From Trichoplax sp. H2 (Eukaryota > Placozoa > Uniplacotomia > Trichoplacea), in NCBI GenBank assembly GCA_003344405.1, contig NOWV01000003.1, forward strand, positions 1,240,001 through 1,304,000: a DNA stretch of 64,000 bases, read 5' to 3'. Made by a program: the position numbers and the translations under genes. Below, in pieces: positions 1 to 25,761 of the stretch; within the stretch, counting starts at the first letter, position 1; each line of letters opens with the position of its first letter. A model generated the notes under the pieces. That model had not been told where the DNA came from. It ran no database searches and was given only the letters and a program-made list of their open reading frames with translations.

Positions 1-31
1 TCGATATTGACACGTTATCTTCTGTTTCTAG

Positions 32-2988
32 TTGAATGTCCAGAAGGTTGTATCGAAGGAGGACATGGAGCATGTATTGTACCCAATAAATGCAGGTAAA
101 GGATTTAAAATACAAGTTTCTTGTAAGAGCAATACTAGATGTCCTAGTCCCATTATTTAGTCTACTAACTCTATATCTTTAAACAGAATAACGACCACCT
201 ATAGCAAGAGTAGTTTTTTTTCTAATTATTGGATTGATGTAATAAAATTATAGTTGTGGTGCGGGATGGACTGGGCCGACATGCCAACAATGTATCCCAG
301 ATCCTAACTGTGTTCATGGTTCTTGCCAAAAGCCGAACGATTGTGATTGTGATGCTGGTTGGGGAGGCGTTTACTGCGATAAAGGTAAGGGAATGATACA
401 CATAGATAACAAATGTAATCAAAGCCATATGCTCAAATTTATGATAAATTTATGTAAATTTTTTATAGATAAAAATTTCTGTCAAAATCATTCACCATGC
501 CATAATGGAGCAACATGTAGTAATACTTCACCAGGAAACTACTCTTGTATGTGTCCTCCGGGATTTACTGGACGAGACTGTGAAACAAGTAAGTCTACCT
601 ATTTGCATAATTAAAAAATTGGCACTTAACTGTTAAATCTAATAATACGGCACTACTATCAATTATTATTTATGAAATGCGAAAGTAAGATTTGGTTTAT
701 TGCTTGTTACAGATATTAATGACTGTCTTTCCCATGAATGTACAAATAACGCTAAATGTGTGGTAAGACGACTAATGTAAATCGTTAAATTTTAAGCTTA
801 ACCCGTGAATTGAATTTGCCTTACATTGCTATCCGCTATAAATCGGTTATAAATGGTTATTGTACTGTATTTTATAAATATATAATTATTTCGATAGGAT
901 CTAGTTGATGGGTATCGATGTGAATGTCCATCGGGTTTTGAAGGCATGTTATGCCAGATCAATATCGATGAATGCGTAAATAATACCTGTAAAAATGGTG
1001 CAAGCTGTATAGATGGCATTGGTGAATATTCATGCAAATGTCGAACAGGTTTTACTGGAGACTATTGCGAGACTGAAATAAACGAATGTAAATCAAATCC
1101 TTGCCGAAACGGTAAATGAAAATATCTCTACGTACAATTTTAGCAATCGAATTAGAGATTGGATTTTATTTCTGCTTCGAGTATAGTCGAGCTACGAAAA
1201 GTTAACATCACATATTTTACCGTATATTATCTCTTCTTAGGTGGTAACTGTACCGACTTATTAGGAGACTTTAAATGTGATTGCCAAACCGGATTGACTG
1301 GTAAACGCTGTGAAGTTAATATTAATGAATGTGCAAGCCATCCCTGTCAAAATGGTGCAAGCTGTCATGACGGTCTCAGCAGCTATTACTGTCAATGCCT
1401 CAGTGGCTTTACTGGCGACTTATGTCAGACTAATATTAATGATTGTACTGAAGAAATTAACTGCTTAAATGGAGGCCAATGCGTGGACTTAATTAATGAT
1501 TATGAATGCAATTGTACCGATGATTACTATGGAAATATATGCGAATTACAACGTGTTAATGGATTATGTGCAACAGTTACATGCCACAATGGTGGTGTTT
1601 GCCGTGAATTTAATTCAAATGGCTACAAATGCGAGTGTGCAACGGATTTTACTGGATCCAATTGCGAGACTAATATCGATCAATGTCAGTCGCAACCTTG
1701 TGCTAATGGTGGTACATGCATTGATGCTATTGATGATTATGACTGTACATGTATGCCTGGCTTTAGCGGTAAGAATTGTAATTATTCTATTTATTCATCG
1801 GCGCCGCCAACAACTCAAATATCTACAATAGGTAAGGCTACTTATTTTTCATAATTTTAAACAGATTATAAATCTACGCAAAAACCTCAAACTGGTGGCT
1901 TTGCCTATTTCCATAATTGACATATTTTAACACATGCTTAAATTGTAGAAACGGACTCAAAAGCAATTACTGAAACTATAACTACTACTATTGATGATTC
2001 ACCAAGTTCTGGAGCAGCGACAAATGGTAAGAGATCCAAGGAATATCTTGATTTAATATTTGAAAAAATTAACTGGATAATAGTAGGAGATATGTATACC
2101 AATTTAAAAATTAATGCCACTTCTGGTTAATTATACTAGAAGGCAATAGTTTGCTAATACCAATATTAGCATCTGCTGGTGGTGCTGCTTTACTGCTAAT
2201 AGTCGTGGTAATCATTCTATTTAAATGTCGCCCGCATCGCAAAAGAACTTTAGAAAAAGTAGCTAAGCCAAAAGATGATAACCAAAATTTTGTCACCGAA
2301 AATTTTGTAAAAGTTATTTCGAATAATACTGGTGCCGCTGTGCAGCCCAATCAACTTGGACCGGAAAAAATCTATGCTAAGCAAAACTGTGATAAGCTCA
2401 ATAACAGCAGTGCTAAATTAAAAAGGTAGCCGATATAATCCAGGGTTTTTCTCTCCATATTAAAGCAATAAAAAGATTTTTATATCATTGATATTAGATT
2501 GATGCTAAACGCTAGTTATTAATATAGCTATTATTATAAATTTAATAATTTTTTTTGTTTTTATCAATAGCAAAAGCGAAAGCTCAACAAGCATTGCTAG
2601 TAATAATAAACTGGGGAAAGATAGCGATATAACAATCTATCGTAACCAAAGTGTAAGTAGTTGTGGTAGCAGCATGACCAAGAATATAGGTCCAGATGAA
2701 ATCAGTTTACATGACGTAGAATTAGAAGAAAATAGAAAAGCTAAGAAAATATTGGAAGGTGACGATGACAGTTTGAAAAATTATCATCCCAAAACTGTTG
2801 ATTGCGTAGTCGATTTTGATGGGATACAATGCACAACAACAATTTTGCCTAATGAAAATTATTCATCGCAACGTCCTGCAAGACAATGGTTTAGACAGCC
2901 TGATTTTGTTACGTTACCAACTTCTACTAATCGAGATGAAAATGGAACCTTTTCAGTTAATAAAGTAAAGAAAAATAAGAATCGATAG
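32..2988 (+). CDS. DLL-like: Delta-like (DSL-family) Notch ligand, 3' part of gene, 9 exons
   Basis: Single-pass membrane ligand expected to bind Notch on neighbouring cells. Exons: 32-95, 254-384, 469-588, 713-762, 898-1111, 1241-1831, 1949-2026, 2140-2425, 2571-2988. All are flanked by AG/GT and the phases agree at every junction, giving 649 residues to the stop. The first two Cys-rich modules ([11 protein letters not shown], then [17 protein letters not shown] and GWGG) have the distinctive spacing of EGF1 and EGF2 of Delta/Jagged. Ten EGF modules are visible in all. A Ser/Thr-rich stalk follows, then a membrane segment ([11 protein letters not shown] to LIVVVIILF, near 2155-2225) and a cytoplasmic tail of about 200 residues, rich in Lys and Ser, ending KKNKNR. 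The tail lacks the C-terminal PDZ-binding motif found in many vertebrate Deltas. Signal peptide, MNNL and DSL domains must lie left of the window. A Notch-like or other EGF protein is possible, but the first two modules favour a DSL ligand. Confidence 0.87.
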
Positions 2989-5900
2989 TGTATAAATAGG
3001 TGCTATATATTGCTTTATCCTGCACGATTGGATGGACTTAAAATTTCTTATTTTACTTCAAATTGGCCTACAGAAAATAAATACTGCCTTAAATAATAAG
3101 ATACAGAAAAATTAAGATGGAACAAATATATATATATATACTGAAGCCCTCAAGATTACCAATTAAAGATTAAAAATCTATAAATCTATGCTTCCTATCG
3201 ATTCTTTCAATATTAATTGAGCTTTTGTTTGCACATTAAGCTGTTAACCGATACTAAGATATCTTGGAAGACTTAAACAAGCCATCATGAAAATATTGAA
3301 TACAATACATAAAGAATTTACAATCAACATTATATAAGTATCGACCATTGCAAAATCAAAGTTTAGATTAATAACAAGCTATAATTACTTTACATTAGCT
3401 TTATGTCGTCCTCAAGACACTTAAATCAACATCTAACGCGTAATCGTACTGAAAAGAAATGGATGTATTACTCAATTGCCTTCAAGTATAAACAACATCA
3501 TATATACTTTTCAACACCGATTTTATAGAAGTATTTTGGATTAACAGTACTTATTCGATATACTCTCTTTTCTTTTAAGCTGTTCCTATAATTTTAAATA
3601 TGTTTTTCTTTCTTTCTTATACAATATCATACTTATTTCAGTACATACTGTATCTGTATATAACTGTGAAGTACTGTATGAAGTTTATAACGAGCAAATG
3701 ATCGTATTTCTTTCGCCTTAGGTAATTTTACACACTCATATTTCCTTCTGCTTTGGATCATTTTATTATGATGATTACCACGTAGGGCTATAATAATTTT
3801 GACTCCTATGACCACTTCATGAGTAATTAATTGATGCAGGGCTATATATTGGAACTGCTATGCTATCAAGTTATTATAGTAACTTAAGTTTGACATAGAT
3901 AGCGTCTATCTTCTTCTATATAAAGCAATATTAGATAATAAGTCTTAATAATATATTATGTTAGAAGTCATATACATATTTATGAAAGCTATCATATTGC
4001 TGTTTTAACAGTTCGTTCATCTGTACTTGATCTAAGCTGATCTTGATTATTCTATGACAAGAAAAATATTGATGCGACGGTAGTAATCTTGTCTTTACCC
4101 TTACTGATGCTATAAAATACCTTAATTAAGTTTAATTAATAACCAAATTGACTGAAATGTTTATTTGATCTTTTGACTTCGGACGAATGGATAGAACATG
4201 CGCCCACAAAATTTTTTCTTATCTTCTATAAGTGGGCTAGACGATTAGTTGAATTAATGAAATAATTTTTCACTTAATCCCTTCATTTAATTTTTATTCC
4301 CTTTTAATTGGTAGCGAAGCACTTTTATGATGCTAAATCTGATCAGATCATGTCTATTACTCGATCTGCATTTTATTATCATAATTTAACGAGCAATTTG
4401 TTCTATTGTACTTTTTGCACATTTACTTGATGTCTTATAAAGACCATAAGTTTAAAATAGATGACATAACTTAATAATAATTACGATAATAGCTATCCCA
4501 TTGTAAATCCTTATAATCAGTAGTCTTGAAGCCATTCACGTTGGTAATGACTTTTCCGACAACTAATTCATTATTGCGTTAAACTTGATTTATATTTATA
4601 TTATGGTTTAATCTCAGGCAGAATCAAGCAACTCTATAAATCTTAGTAATGTAACAAATAAGATATCAACATTTGTTAATTTATGATTACTAGCTATCAG
4701 TTAGCATCTATTATATTGAAATTCTTGTATTAAATTGATGTTATAGGTTAATTTTCGTATTTAAATGTAAATAAGTATATCTAGAATGATATAGATATAG
4801 GTATACAAGTTATAGGGACGTAAACATCGATGACTTAAAAACTGTAAGCATCACACTTAATAATACCAGATAGAAACTATCTCTAGCCGTGATAAAATGA
4901 TGCAATTGATTTAATACGGCTGTATTTGCACTTTCCTCTACTATGATATCGTATATGGTGATATTGACTGAACTAGATAAGATTAAGTTCTATCAATAGC
5001 TATAAATGATACTTATGATTGACTTTCCAATAGCAGGAATGGCAGTAGAAAATGATACCTACTCATGTAGTAACGATTGGTGCTTCTAGTTTACAATGCG
5101 TTTTACACCTAAAATTTTTTGAAAGGTCACCTTTATTGATTATTTAAGTCATCAATGGCGCAAGTTTTATTAATAATGATAATTACAAAACCAGTGCTGC
5201 CATTCTTTCAATATGTTGTACAATTGTCAAATATGATTCTAGAGTAGGTCCGTGGCTATTAGACGAAAATTGTAATGAATATTTTTATATATGTATACGT
5301 TTAAATGCAACTTTAGGATTAATCGCTGCAACATTGAATAAAAATCTCTGCAACCAAACGTTTAACTTGACTAAATATTCTCTCTGGCTTATCCCACCCA
5401 CCCTAACGAGCAGCGCGGGGGTATTTATACTACTGTTAGATGACTCTGATTATGGGTTCATTTCAATAGGTCAGTATAAGATTCTTACAGGACGTTTTAC
5501 CTCAAGATTTCTTCATGTAAAACGAATAGCGTCTAAGGTAGCAATTTCTGCAGAGTACTGATTTTTAAAATAGTATTCGTTATATCGCTAAGGGTGGCCA
5601 CTGGGCCTTTCAATTTTGATTTGATGTAATACTCTGATGAAAATTGAATAAACATAGAATCTTTATAGAGTTTCCTACACAGCCATTTTGATTGTGACAT
5701 TTTCTTATAACAGCAGTTATCGACAGAGCAAGCTTTGCTTGCATACGCAAGCGTTCCTTAAACACACTATAATGATTGGTATAGAATTGACCACATTACT
5801 AAGGACATTGTACCGCACTGTCGATATCTTACAGTAACTGCTAATCTTAACTTGGTATGTCCATCACCGTACATTAATTATCATAATGTGCTTTGGACCA

Positions 5901-7236
5901 TTAACTAATCTTAATATAGCATTTCATCAGTGAATGTATTATTGAAAAGTAATATTCTACAAGCATAGCTGTGAATATAGTAGTACCTGGCTATTACCGG
6001 GATATATATAACGTCGAATAGTAATACTATCTGTTAATTATTAACAAATGGGTACATTATCGCAAAAAGTCAGCAAAGCGACGTGAGTTTGTACTAGTAT
6101 CTATGATTTCTAGAAAGCGTTGTCTAAGATACAGTGATAAACAGCTAAATACTGCAAAATGCAGTATGGAGTAGATCACCAAATTTAAAGTTTAATTCTT
6201 TGTTTGGTGAATGAAATTACATGCTTTTAGTAGGAATTACTGTAGCAATGATTGTGTTACAACAGATTTTAGGTTATACCGGAACTTGTAGATGAGATTA
6301 TTTGATTACAGTGCGCACCTTTAAGACTGTAATTCCACCTAATAGTATACCATTAATGATTCGTGAATTCATGGGAAATGTGAAAGCTTGCGATACTATT
6401 ACTTGCAACTGTTGCCGAAGAGCACTTAAGCCTAGTAGGTTGCACAATAATATTCGGTCGTTTAATTTCTAACCTATACACGTAGTTAGTTAACTAACGT
6501 AAAATCAAAGACATTTAGGTCAGTGTGAAAAATTTAATTTAGGTGTACAATCAATTCCAATAGTATCATGAAATTATAGATTTATTCCTACGTTATTGGT
6601 TTCTACATTATTCTTGTTGTAAAAAATGGTTTATAACAAGGAATTTCTTTGATTAGTTTATCTAAATTTGTACTCTATATTGCATAGTTCTTCAATTACA
6701 AACTTTTCTAATGCTAAATACTGTGGTAATCACTCCTATTCTCTGTTTAATACAGAGTGAGGGCCTTTATAGCTAGCTGTCATTGCCATCAATTATGGCT
6801 CATATTAATTCGTACTAGCTTAATGTCCAGTTGCTTCGCTAATAGAGATATCACAGTTCATAGGCTGCTGAATGCAGAATTGCAACATTGTACTTTTGGG
6901 TAATTATCTAATGTTAACCATTGCATAACTCGCATATTTACAGGAAAAATATAAGCAGCATTATGAGTCAAAGTCCACAGCAACGCGATACGTTACAGGA
7001 CTAGTGCCACTTGTAAAGTTCAGTAGACTAGTTGTTGATATTATAGTCTGGTGCTAAGGGTTTTAGTAAGAAAGTAGCTTGAAGAATCCTAGGTAAGTAA
7101 GGAGAATTCTACAAGCGACTGCTCGTACAAATTTTGCATAGTAAATTGTAACCCCGTGAATCGAATATTATACTAACGGTATTAATTCTGACATACGAGT
7201 AGCTTAAACAATATAGCCATTTTTTTACTTTTATTA
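2989..7236. other. Intergenic DNA, no gene recognised
   Basis: AT-rich sequence with stop codons in all frames and only short chance ORFs (for example 5334-5561, no recognisable motif). I see no splice-linked coding exons, RNA genes or transposon coding in it. A short TA microsatellite lies near 3127-3140. Confidence 0.5.
3076..3081 (+). terminator. Candidate polyadenylation signal of the Delta-like gene
   Basis: An AATAAA hexamer lies 88 bases after the stop codon of the Delta-like gene. The position suits a short 3' UTR, but the region is AT-rich and such hexamers are common by chance. Confidence 0.35.
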
Positions 7237-7485
7237 CTATGCTATAGGGCCATAGCATTCATATCCATAAAGTAGAAGCCGATTTTTTGTAATTGCATCA
7301 CGTCCAAACGGAGAGTGGGAGGTGAAAATTATGCTTACCTTCGGAATAAGCATTAAGTGTAGATGGTCCTCGTCGACTTTAAAATGGCGAAAGAACTTTG
7401 ATAAAAATATTTCAACCTCTAAACCATTAAACTGTATGGTGGAGCACTTTCGCCTACCGTTACCTACTTTCGAACATACTTTCAA
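7237..7485 (-). other. Unrecognised ORF with a consensus splice donor; possible exon or captured fragment
   Basis: An 82-codon minus-strand frame in a patch less AT-rich than its surroundings. The first part (VGNGRRKCSTIQFNG, then FFRHFKVDEDHLHLMLIPK) is charged and looks more protein-like than chance ORFs nearby. It runs into an AAG/GTAAGC donor at about 7338/7337. A candidate acceptor (GTAG) lies near 7465. No family was recognised and no partner exon found. It may be an isolated exon of an unknown gene, a host fragment carried by the nearby Helitron, or chance. Confidence 0.2.
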
Positions 7486-7987
7486 ATGACGCGATTAACC
7501 GTGCGCAACGCACGAGTCAACAGTGACTTGTTTATGATTTCATTACCACGCTGGTAAACTCCAAAATGGACAGAGCCTAATTATTACAGAGTGAAGAAGT
7601 TTCCCGGCGAAGCAAAGGCCTCTGCTGCCAAGTGTAATAATATCTTCTTTAAGTAGCGTAAAGTATTTTAAGGTAAACGATGATAGAAGGTATAAAGGAT
7701 TTTATTGAGATATAAGTTATAGGCTAACAATGATATGGTTATTATAGATAAGGTATTTGAGATAGCAGGAATGTAGGAACTGACTAACGAGTTAGCTTAC
7801 AAGGGTATTTATAGGTTTTAGATGAGATTGAGATAATGTCTTTATATGTATAGCATGTCGTCTATATGTCGCCATGATGTACATTATGAATGTAATGCAA
7901 TACAGTACTTAAATGGTATATGATAAGTATTCGTATATTAGGATATTACTATACTAGGCATCTTCTATATAAGATCATAATGTTACA

Positions 7988-8666
7988 TGCAAAGGAGACA
8001 AAGTCAAGCTCGAACCTCCTGATGCCTTGAAGACTTTCCTCACAGGCGATTCATCAGATGCAAAGCATTTTTGAGAAAACATTTGGAAGGACAACTCGGC
8101 CTTTATGTTCGCGAGCTTCGGATACGACAAGGACCTCACCAATCGCAGGTTCTTCTCCGCCTTCGAACTTCAGGGCCAAGTAAATCACCGTATTGGGGGT
8201 CTTCGACTCATTCCGAACGAAGAATTAATTTATATCCAAGTCTACTTTATTGATGGGGTCAGAGAAGCTATGCTAATCAAAGGTGCGCCCTGAACAAAGG
8301 AGTCAAGCAGAACAATATTCTCGATCTTCAGGAGATGCTGCACTCCACTCACACATACGTGGAAAGCTTCAAGTCCGCTCTGGAGAACATGGATTCGCCC
8401 GAATACCGAATTGTAATTGATGCCTTCAAGAGACCATATACTGAGCACCACCGATAAACGAGGTTGCTTTAATCATGGTCGGAGAAGCGAACGGAACGCG
8501 CGACGATCAACTCATTTACGCATATGCGGCTAATAAAATAGTATGTATTGTATAATTGAATCATAAAGTGCGAATTTAGGGCGTGTATACAGATATTTTG
8601 CGTGAAGTAATAGACTAACACGTTTAGTGTAGAAAAGCCCGGCTACGCTGGGTTTACTCTGGCTAA
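7988..8666 (+). mobile_element. Decayed Helitron: remnant of Rep/helicase N-terminal region plus 3' terminus
   Basis: Patches of translated sequence match the Helitron-like N-terminal domain of eukaryotic Helitron Rep-helicases. In order they are: CKGDKVKLEPPDALKTFLTG, DAKHF, NSAFMFASFG, LQGQVNHRIGGL, ILDLQEMLH, YRIVIDAFKRP and EVALIMVGEANGTRD. The reading frame is broken. There is an in-frame TGA at 8072-8074 where the family has a residue between HF and EN, a frameshift near 8270 (before RCALNKG), and a small deletion or frameshift near 8455. The catalytic HUH/Tyr part and the whole helicase domain are missing; the element appears to jump from the N-terminal region to its 3' end within about 150 bp. 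Local GC is well above the flanks, as expected for a relatively recent insertion. The 5' end was not located. Confidence 0.85.
8635..8666 (+). repeat. Helitron 3'-terminal hairpin and CTAA end
   Basis: An 8-bp stem (AAGCCCGG with CTGGGTTT, two G-T pairs) closes a 5-base loop at 8635-8655. Seven bases later comes CTAA (8663-8666), followed by T. Helitrons typically end with a hairpin about 10 bases before CTRR and insert between A and T, so this is a good candidate for the 3' terminus of the relic directly upstream. Confidence 0.6.
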
Positions 8667-9978
8667 TAATCTATAAGTGAACGTTGAAAGTTTAATGATT
8701 TAAGAGCCTAACAGAACTTCTGATAATTCTATTACAACGTTCACGGGGTAAGTGGTATTTGATGAGTACTTCAAAATGTTCAATTACTGTCTATCAATTT
8801 CGTTATTAGCTCAGTTTTTAAATTAAGATGCATGGATATCAAACATTTCTGATCAATGAAAAGTATGTAGTGGTTATCCAACTTATCCTCTTAAGCTACG
8901 ATCGTAGTGTTGATAAGACTGCTTCTTTAAAGAGATATAGTATTTGTAATACCTTGACTACAGCAGTAAGAAAATTCAGCTGGTAGAGAATAATGATTAT
9001 AAGTCAAGAAGAATGTTGGTACGATATTATGTTTGTCAATCCATTTACTTAATTAAAACCCATTGATGAATGTTACATACATAAATTACTTATGAATGCT
9101 GATATAATCTTCAGTAATACTGCAATGTAAGGAAATTAATACGTGAACTTTAAAAGTCACAAGTCTGCAATCACGATAAAATTAATTCATGTTCTATGAC
9201 AAATGGATGATATCCTATTTCTCTTTCATTTACAACGGCTTTACGTATATATATATAATACAGTGGCATTAATTGAGTTCGGTAATGATTAGTAAAACTA
9301 GTCTGGTAATCAAATTTCATATTTTTTTATCATCAGTTGTCTTGTCGTAGAGCGGGCAGGGTTAAACCAATTTATAACCATAATCTAGGGTATTTTTATC
9401 GCTAACATGATCGAAATAATGCTTGCTTTATAATTTGCTGTAAATTGAATAACAAATAATTAATATAATCAGTAAGAACGACGGTAACCACTATAGTAGA
9501 TGAGATCATAATAGGAATTATTAGGTACACTAGTATGCGATAAATAATTAAGGAAATGCTTAAAATTTCTTATTATAAACTGGTTATACAATGTTACAAT
9601 AAAATATCCACTCGCAATTTAGCAGTTAAACATAATTGCACCGGGTCCTCCATCTAAAATTTAGTACTAATAATTCCCTATAAATCACAATAGAATATAC
9701 GCGAAGTATGATTTAACTATTATTAAGGGGTTCTGAAAAATTGTGATTATTCATTAAGTCAGCTATCGTCAAACATTTTCGGTACTGTAATAATTTCGAT
9801 ATTCGTTCCAAGCTAAGAATAAAAAGAAATAATATTCGTAAATTAGATTTACTAGGATGACCATATTGAATTGTGTACGTTGTAATAGTTATGAAAGTTA
9901 AACTAACGCATAAAACTTATCGATATATCAACGTTGCTTCTGTTAAATATGCTAAGTTAACTTGTATAGTGTACGTTA
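8667..9978. other. Intergenic DNA between Helitron relic and the PKC gene
   Basis: AT-rich sequence without supported exons. It should include the 3' UTR of the minus-strand PKC gene next to 9979. Confidence 0.45.
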
Positions 9979-22570
<12,592 letters not shown>

Positions 22571-25353
22571 GATGTTTAATTTAAAGTCTTAATCGGAACT
22601 TTCCTTTTTCCACTCAATAGCAAGATCGAGGGTGATATGACGTTCTTATTAACTATTTCTTGATCACAACTAAAAAGTAATTCTAATTGATACTAGTTCA
22701 AGGAAGATTTAGGAAGTAAATTTTCAGCCAAAATATAGCGATTTAAAGGATCTAGGCGATGAAAATATAAACAGTAATATCAGCAAGGCAGCGGCTTTTA
22801 ATAAAAATTCATACAACATTTAATTCATTGGTTTAGGTATTTAGTAATCTTGACGTTTTAGACTGGAGAATTCAGGATTCTACGTGCGTGTACTCTCATA
22901 TGTAGGCAGACTATATAGACAATGGATAGTGCGGTTACAAATCTAATATTTTCGATAATATTAATGGTTTGGATCTTGTCTTCATAAAGTATCAAAAACA
23001 ATCATAGTAATCAGTTTCAATTGGGTTTAAAAGATATGCGAGACTTCCTCACGTTTAACTAATCGATGTGCGTATAATCTTGCTCTCATCACTCTGATCA
23101 ATAAGCAAATGTTATCTTATTGTTGTACTAAATGTTTGTCTTTTCTTCTTCTTCTTATTATGTCAACTTGACTTCCTTGTACTTCTTTGAAATTCAAGTC
23201 GCCACTTGAATTCGAGTCAATTATAGCAAATGTAAGTTAGAAGAAAGTGAGAAATCGTCAATAATAGAGAAAATTTTATATACACTAGTCAATTGATTGC
23301 ATGGCACACTGCAAAACGAATTGGTTTTAAACATTCTAAAACGCTAATAATAGAATAGTTATAATACTTAGTTTCTAAAATGTAAAGAGAAAAAAGTGTT
23401 GAAACTGATTTTTGTGTTGCATGTAAAATTAATCAGGTAAAAAGTGAATTTTTGCATTACTACTCGTATAAAAGATAAAGATATGAATCTATTTTTAAAT
23501 CGAATGATCGATTACAGTATGGTTACTCCGTTATTACCTTTCAATACTTTCGGTGAAGGCATGGAAAATAAAGCGTTCAAATAAGTTCATAGATCACTAA
23601 AATAACGATACACAGAATCTAAACTCAGTTATGATCTTAAATGCGAGGTGTAATCGATTTTTATCGTCATTTCTAGAGTCAATGCTTGAAAGACTGGGCT
23701 GAAATGAATGTTGGTTTCTTAGCAATAACAATTCGAATTATCTAATCTATTATGCACTGTATTAGAAAATAGATTAGATCTCTCGCATAGTGAGTACATT
23801 TGATGAAGAAATTGTGAATGTAGGAGCGACTTACCGTTGTATCTTTTAATAACAATAATCTTCTAAGAGTAATTCAATTATTAATAGATGGTATCATCAA
23901 CAATTGTACCAGCACTGAAGTTATAAAGTAGAATTTGTTCTCTTTTTCATAGCACATTTACTCAGTCCGCAATTGAGTCTACTACACTTTAAGATATTTT
24001 AGTAACACGTATACTGGTTGTGCAACGCTTTAAACCATGGGCAGAAAGCCCGCTGTGATACGGTGAAAATAACAATGATTATGTACACAGTCTAATTTGG
24101 TATCACCCTTTCTATTGGTCTATTAAGTGGTATTTGTAACAATAGAACAAGAAGTTCAATTAAGAACTACTACTGTACTGTATAAATTCTTTTCCATGAC
24201 AATACTGTATCAGTTGTACTGACGTTGTTATAATTTTACAATCCTCTTGAATTGCTGATAAAAAATTCATCTTATAAGTGAAGGACGTTCCTTCTAATGA
24301 CTAAGATATAATACATCCAGATGAATAAGGCATTGTCTAATATTGTATTTCGATTCAATACTGTATGAAGTTTTAGAAATATTCTATTGTTATGCTACAC
24401 CATATTTACTGTATTGTATGGCGTATCACACATTATTACAGCGAGTAATTATTATTGATCAAAATTGTTATCACTGTATAGAAAATGCTAGGCATAGTAA
24501 GAGTCTAAATTTAAGTATTGACTTTATTAGCATGTATCATAGACTAGTTAAGTATGAGTTAATTTAAGGTATCTGCGCCTTGTTGCTGTCGATGTCATTC
24601 TATAAATGTAACAGTGGTGCCATATGAGTAAATATAGAAATAAACTGCTATGATATAAGATTGTATGTATGCTCTAAAAATGAATTATCTCGTCACATTG
24701 CACTGGTTAGATCAGCACTTAGAAATTTATATGGTAGACATTGGCCAATTTTTAAGTCTAGTCTAATGATCCTATACATATCCAACTCTCTCTGAATTCT
24801 TAGTAAATAAAAATATAATCGCTGCCAGCATCTGCAATTTTTTTTACATTTTTGCGGGGCTTAACTTTCAATTATAAAAGTTTTAAACATTAAATATAGT
24901 ATTTTATTGTAGGCGTTTGTTTCAGTCAAAGAGTGTGAAAGCGAAAGGTTTGGTTAATGCTGTCGTTCTGTAAGTCAGATTCTCTCCCGCTCTCATTAAA
25001 GTTTATTTTGAACTGTGATGTATTAAACATCTCTCATAATTTAATTTAAATCAAATTCTAAACGTGCCTTGTAATTTCAAGATGATGTGACGTTGAAATT
25101 AGATGTCAGTAATACGCCTCAGCCACTATATACAGTACATACGCGTACGTTGTATATTATATCGCGTGTGATTTGCGACATTAGGATAATCATGCTGGAA
25201 AAGGGTAGATGTATCAAGGTAGCCGTTAAACACAAAAATCCACTTCATTCATAATAGTATTATCGGTATGTTCAATCATTTAATACTCATAAGTAAGAAA
25301 GCCTTCCACACTGTATAGAGAACTGGCTCACACCGTTACTTTGGCCAATGAAA
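22571..25353. other. Intergenic DNA upstream of PKC; possible missing 5' exons
   Basis: If the PKC has a C2 domain, its exons should be here on the minus strand. I searched for C2-like coding next to splice sites and found nothing convincing. A GTAAGT-like donor on the minus strand near 23832 has no supported coding upstream. Scattered TGTAC-type pentamers begin in this interval. Confidence 0.4.
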
Positions 25354-25697
25354 CTATACAGTACGACGTACTGTGCACTGTACTGTACAGTACAGTACTG
25401 TAGACAAAGTGAGTTCGTAAGAACTGTACAGTATTAAGTCGGCCTACAAAGTAAGTCGGGACCGGATCGAATCTGTCAATTTGGTCGAAATCCAATTTAT
25501 CTGCTGTGCAGTGTACTGTATTATGTACAGTACTGTACTGTACATAGTACAGACAGTACAGTTCAGTACAGTACACTGAGTACAGTACAGTACAGGTGTA
25601 CAGTACTTAGCGCAGCACAATGTACTGTACTGTACTGTACTTTATTTTTTAAAGATTATGCTCTGTGCTAGACTGTGTGCAGTACTGTACTGTACAT
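25354..25697. repeat. TGTAC/GTACA pentamer array, cluster 1
   Basis: Dense runs of TGTAC and its reverse complement GTACA alternate in orientation, giving many self-complementary tracts such as CTGTACAG. Two dense blocks (about 25354-25401 and 25500-25640) enclose a unique spacer, and a further short run ends near 25697. A CGCAGCACAAT motif sits within at 25611-25621 and recurs beside the other clusters. The array ends 65 bp before the SRD5A start codon. The 82-codon minus-strand ORF across it is a by-product of the repeat. Confidence 0.85.
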
Positions 25698-25761
25698 TGG
25701 ACACTGGATAGTTGATACGAATCATACGATGCCGTCAGTGAGTTGAAAAGAATCTGCCATC

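Noticed and set aside
1496-1831. 111-codon plus-strand ORF within the large EGF exon
   Set aside because: Shadow frame of the Delta-like EGF repeats. The Cys pattern belongs to the other frame.
3120-3145. TA microsatellite as a regulatory TATA element
   Set aside because: It lies downstream of the Delta-like gene with no gene following. A simple repeat only.
5334-5561. 75-codon plus-strand ORF in the left intergenic region
   Set aside because: No family resemblance, no splice sites consistent with an exon, and an isolated position.
23832-23890. Possible C2-domain exon of PKC with a GTAAGT donor on the minus strand
   Set aside because: The upstream reading frame is short and shows no C2 signature such as the calcium-loop or NPxWNE-like motif.
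25328-25576. 82-codon minus-strand ORF rich in Tyr, Cys, Thr and Val
   Set aside because: It is a translation of the TGTAC pentamer array (period 5 gives a repeating YCTVQYS-like pattern), not a gene.
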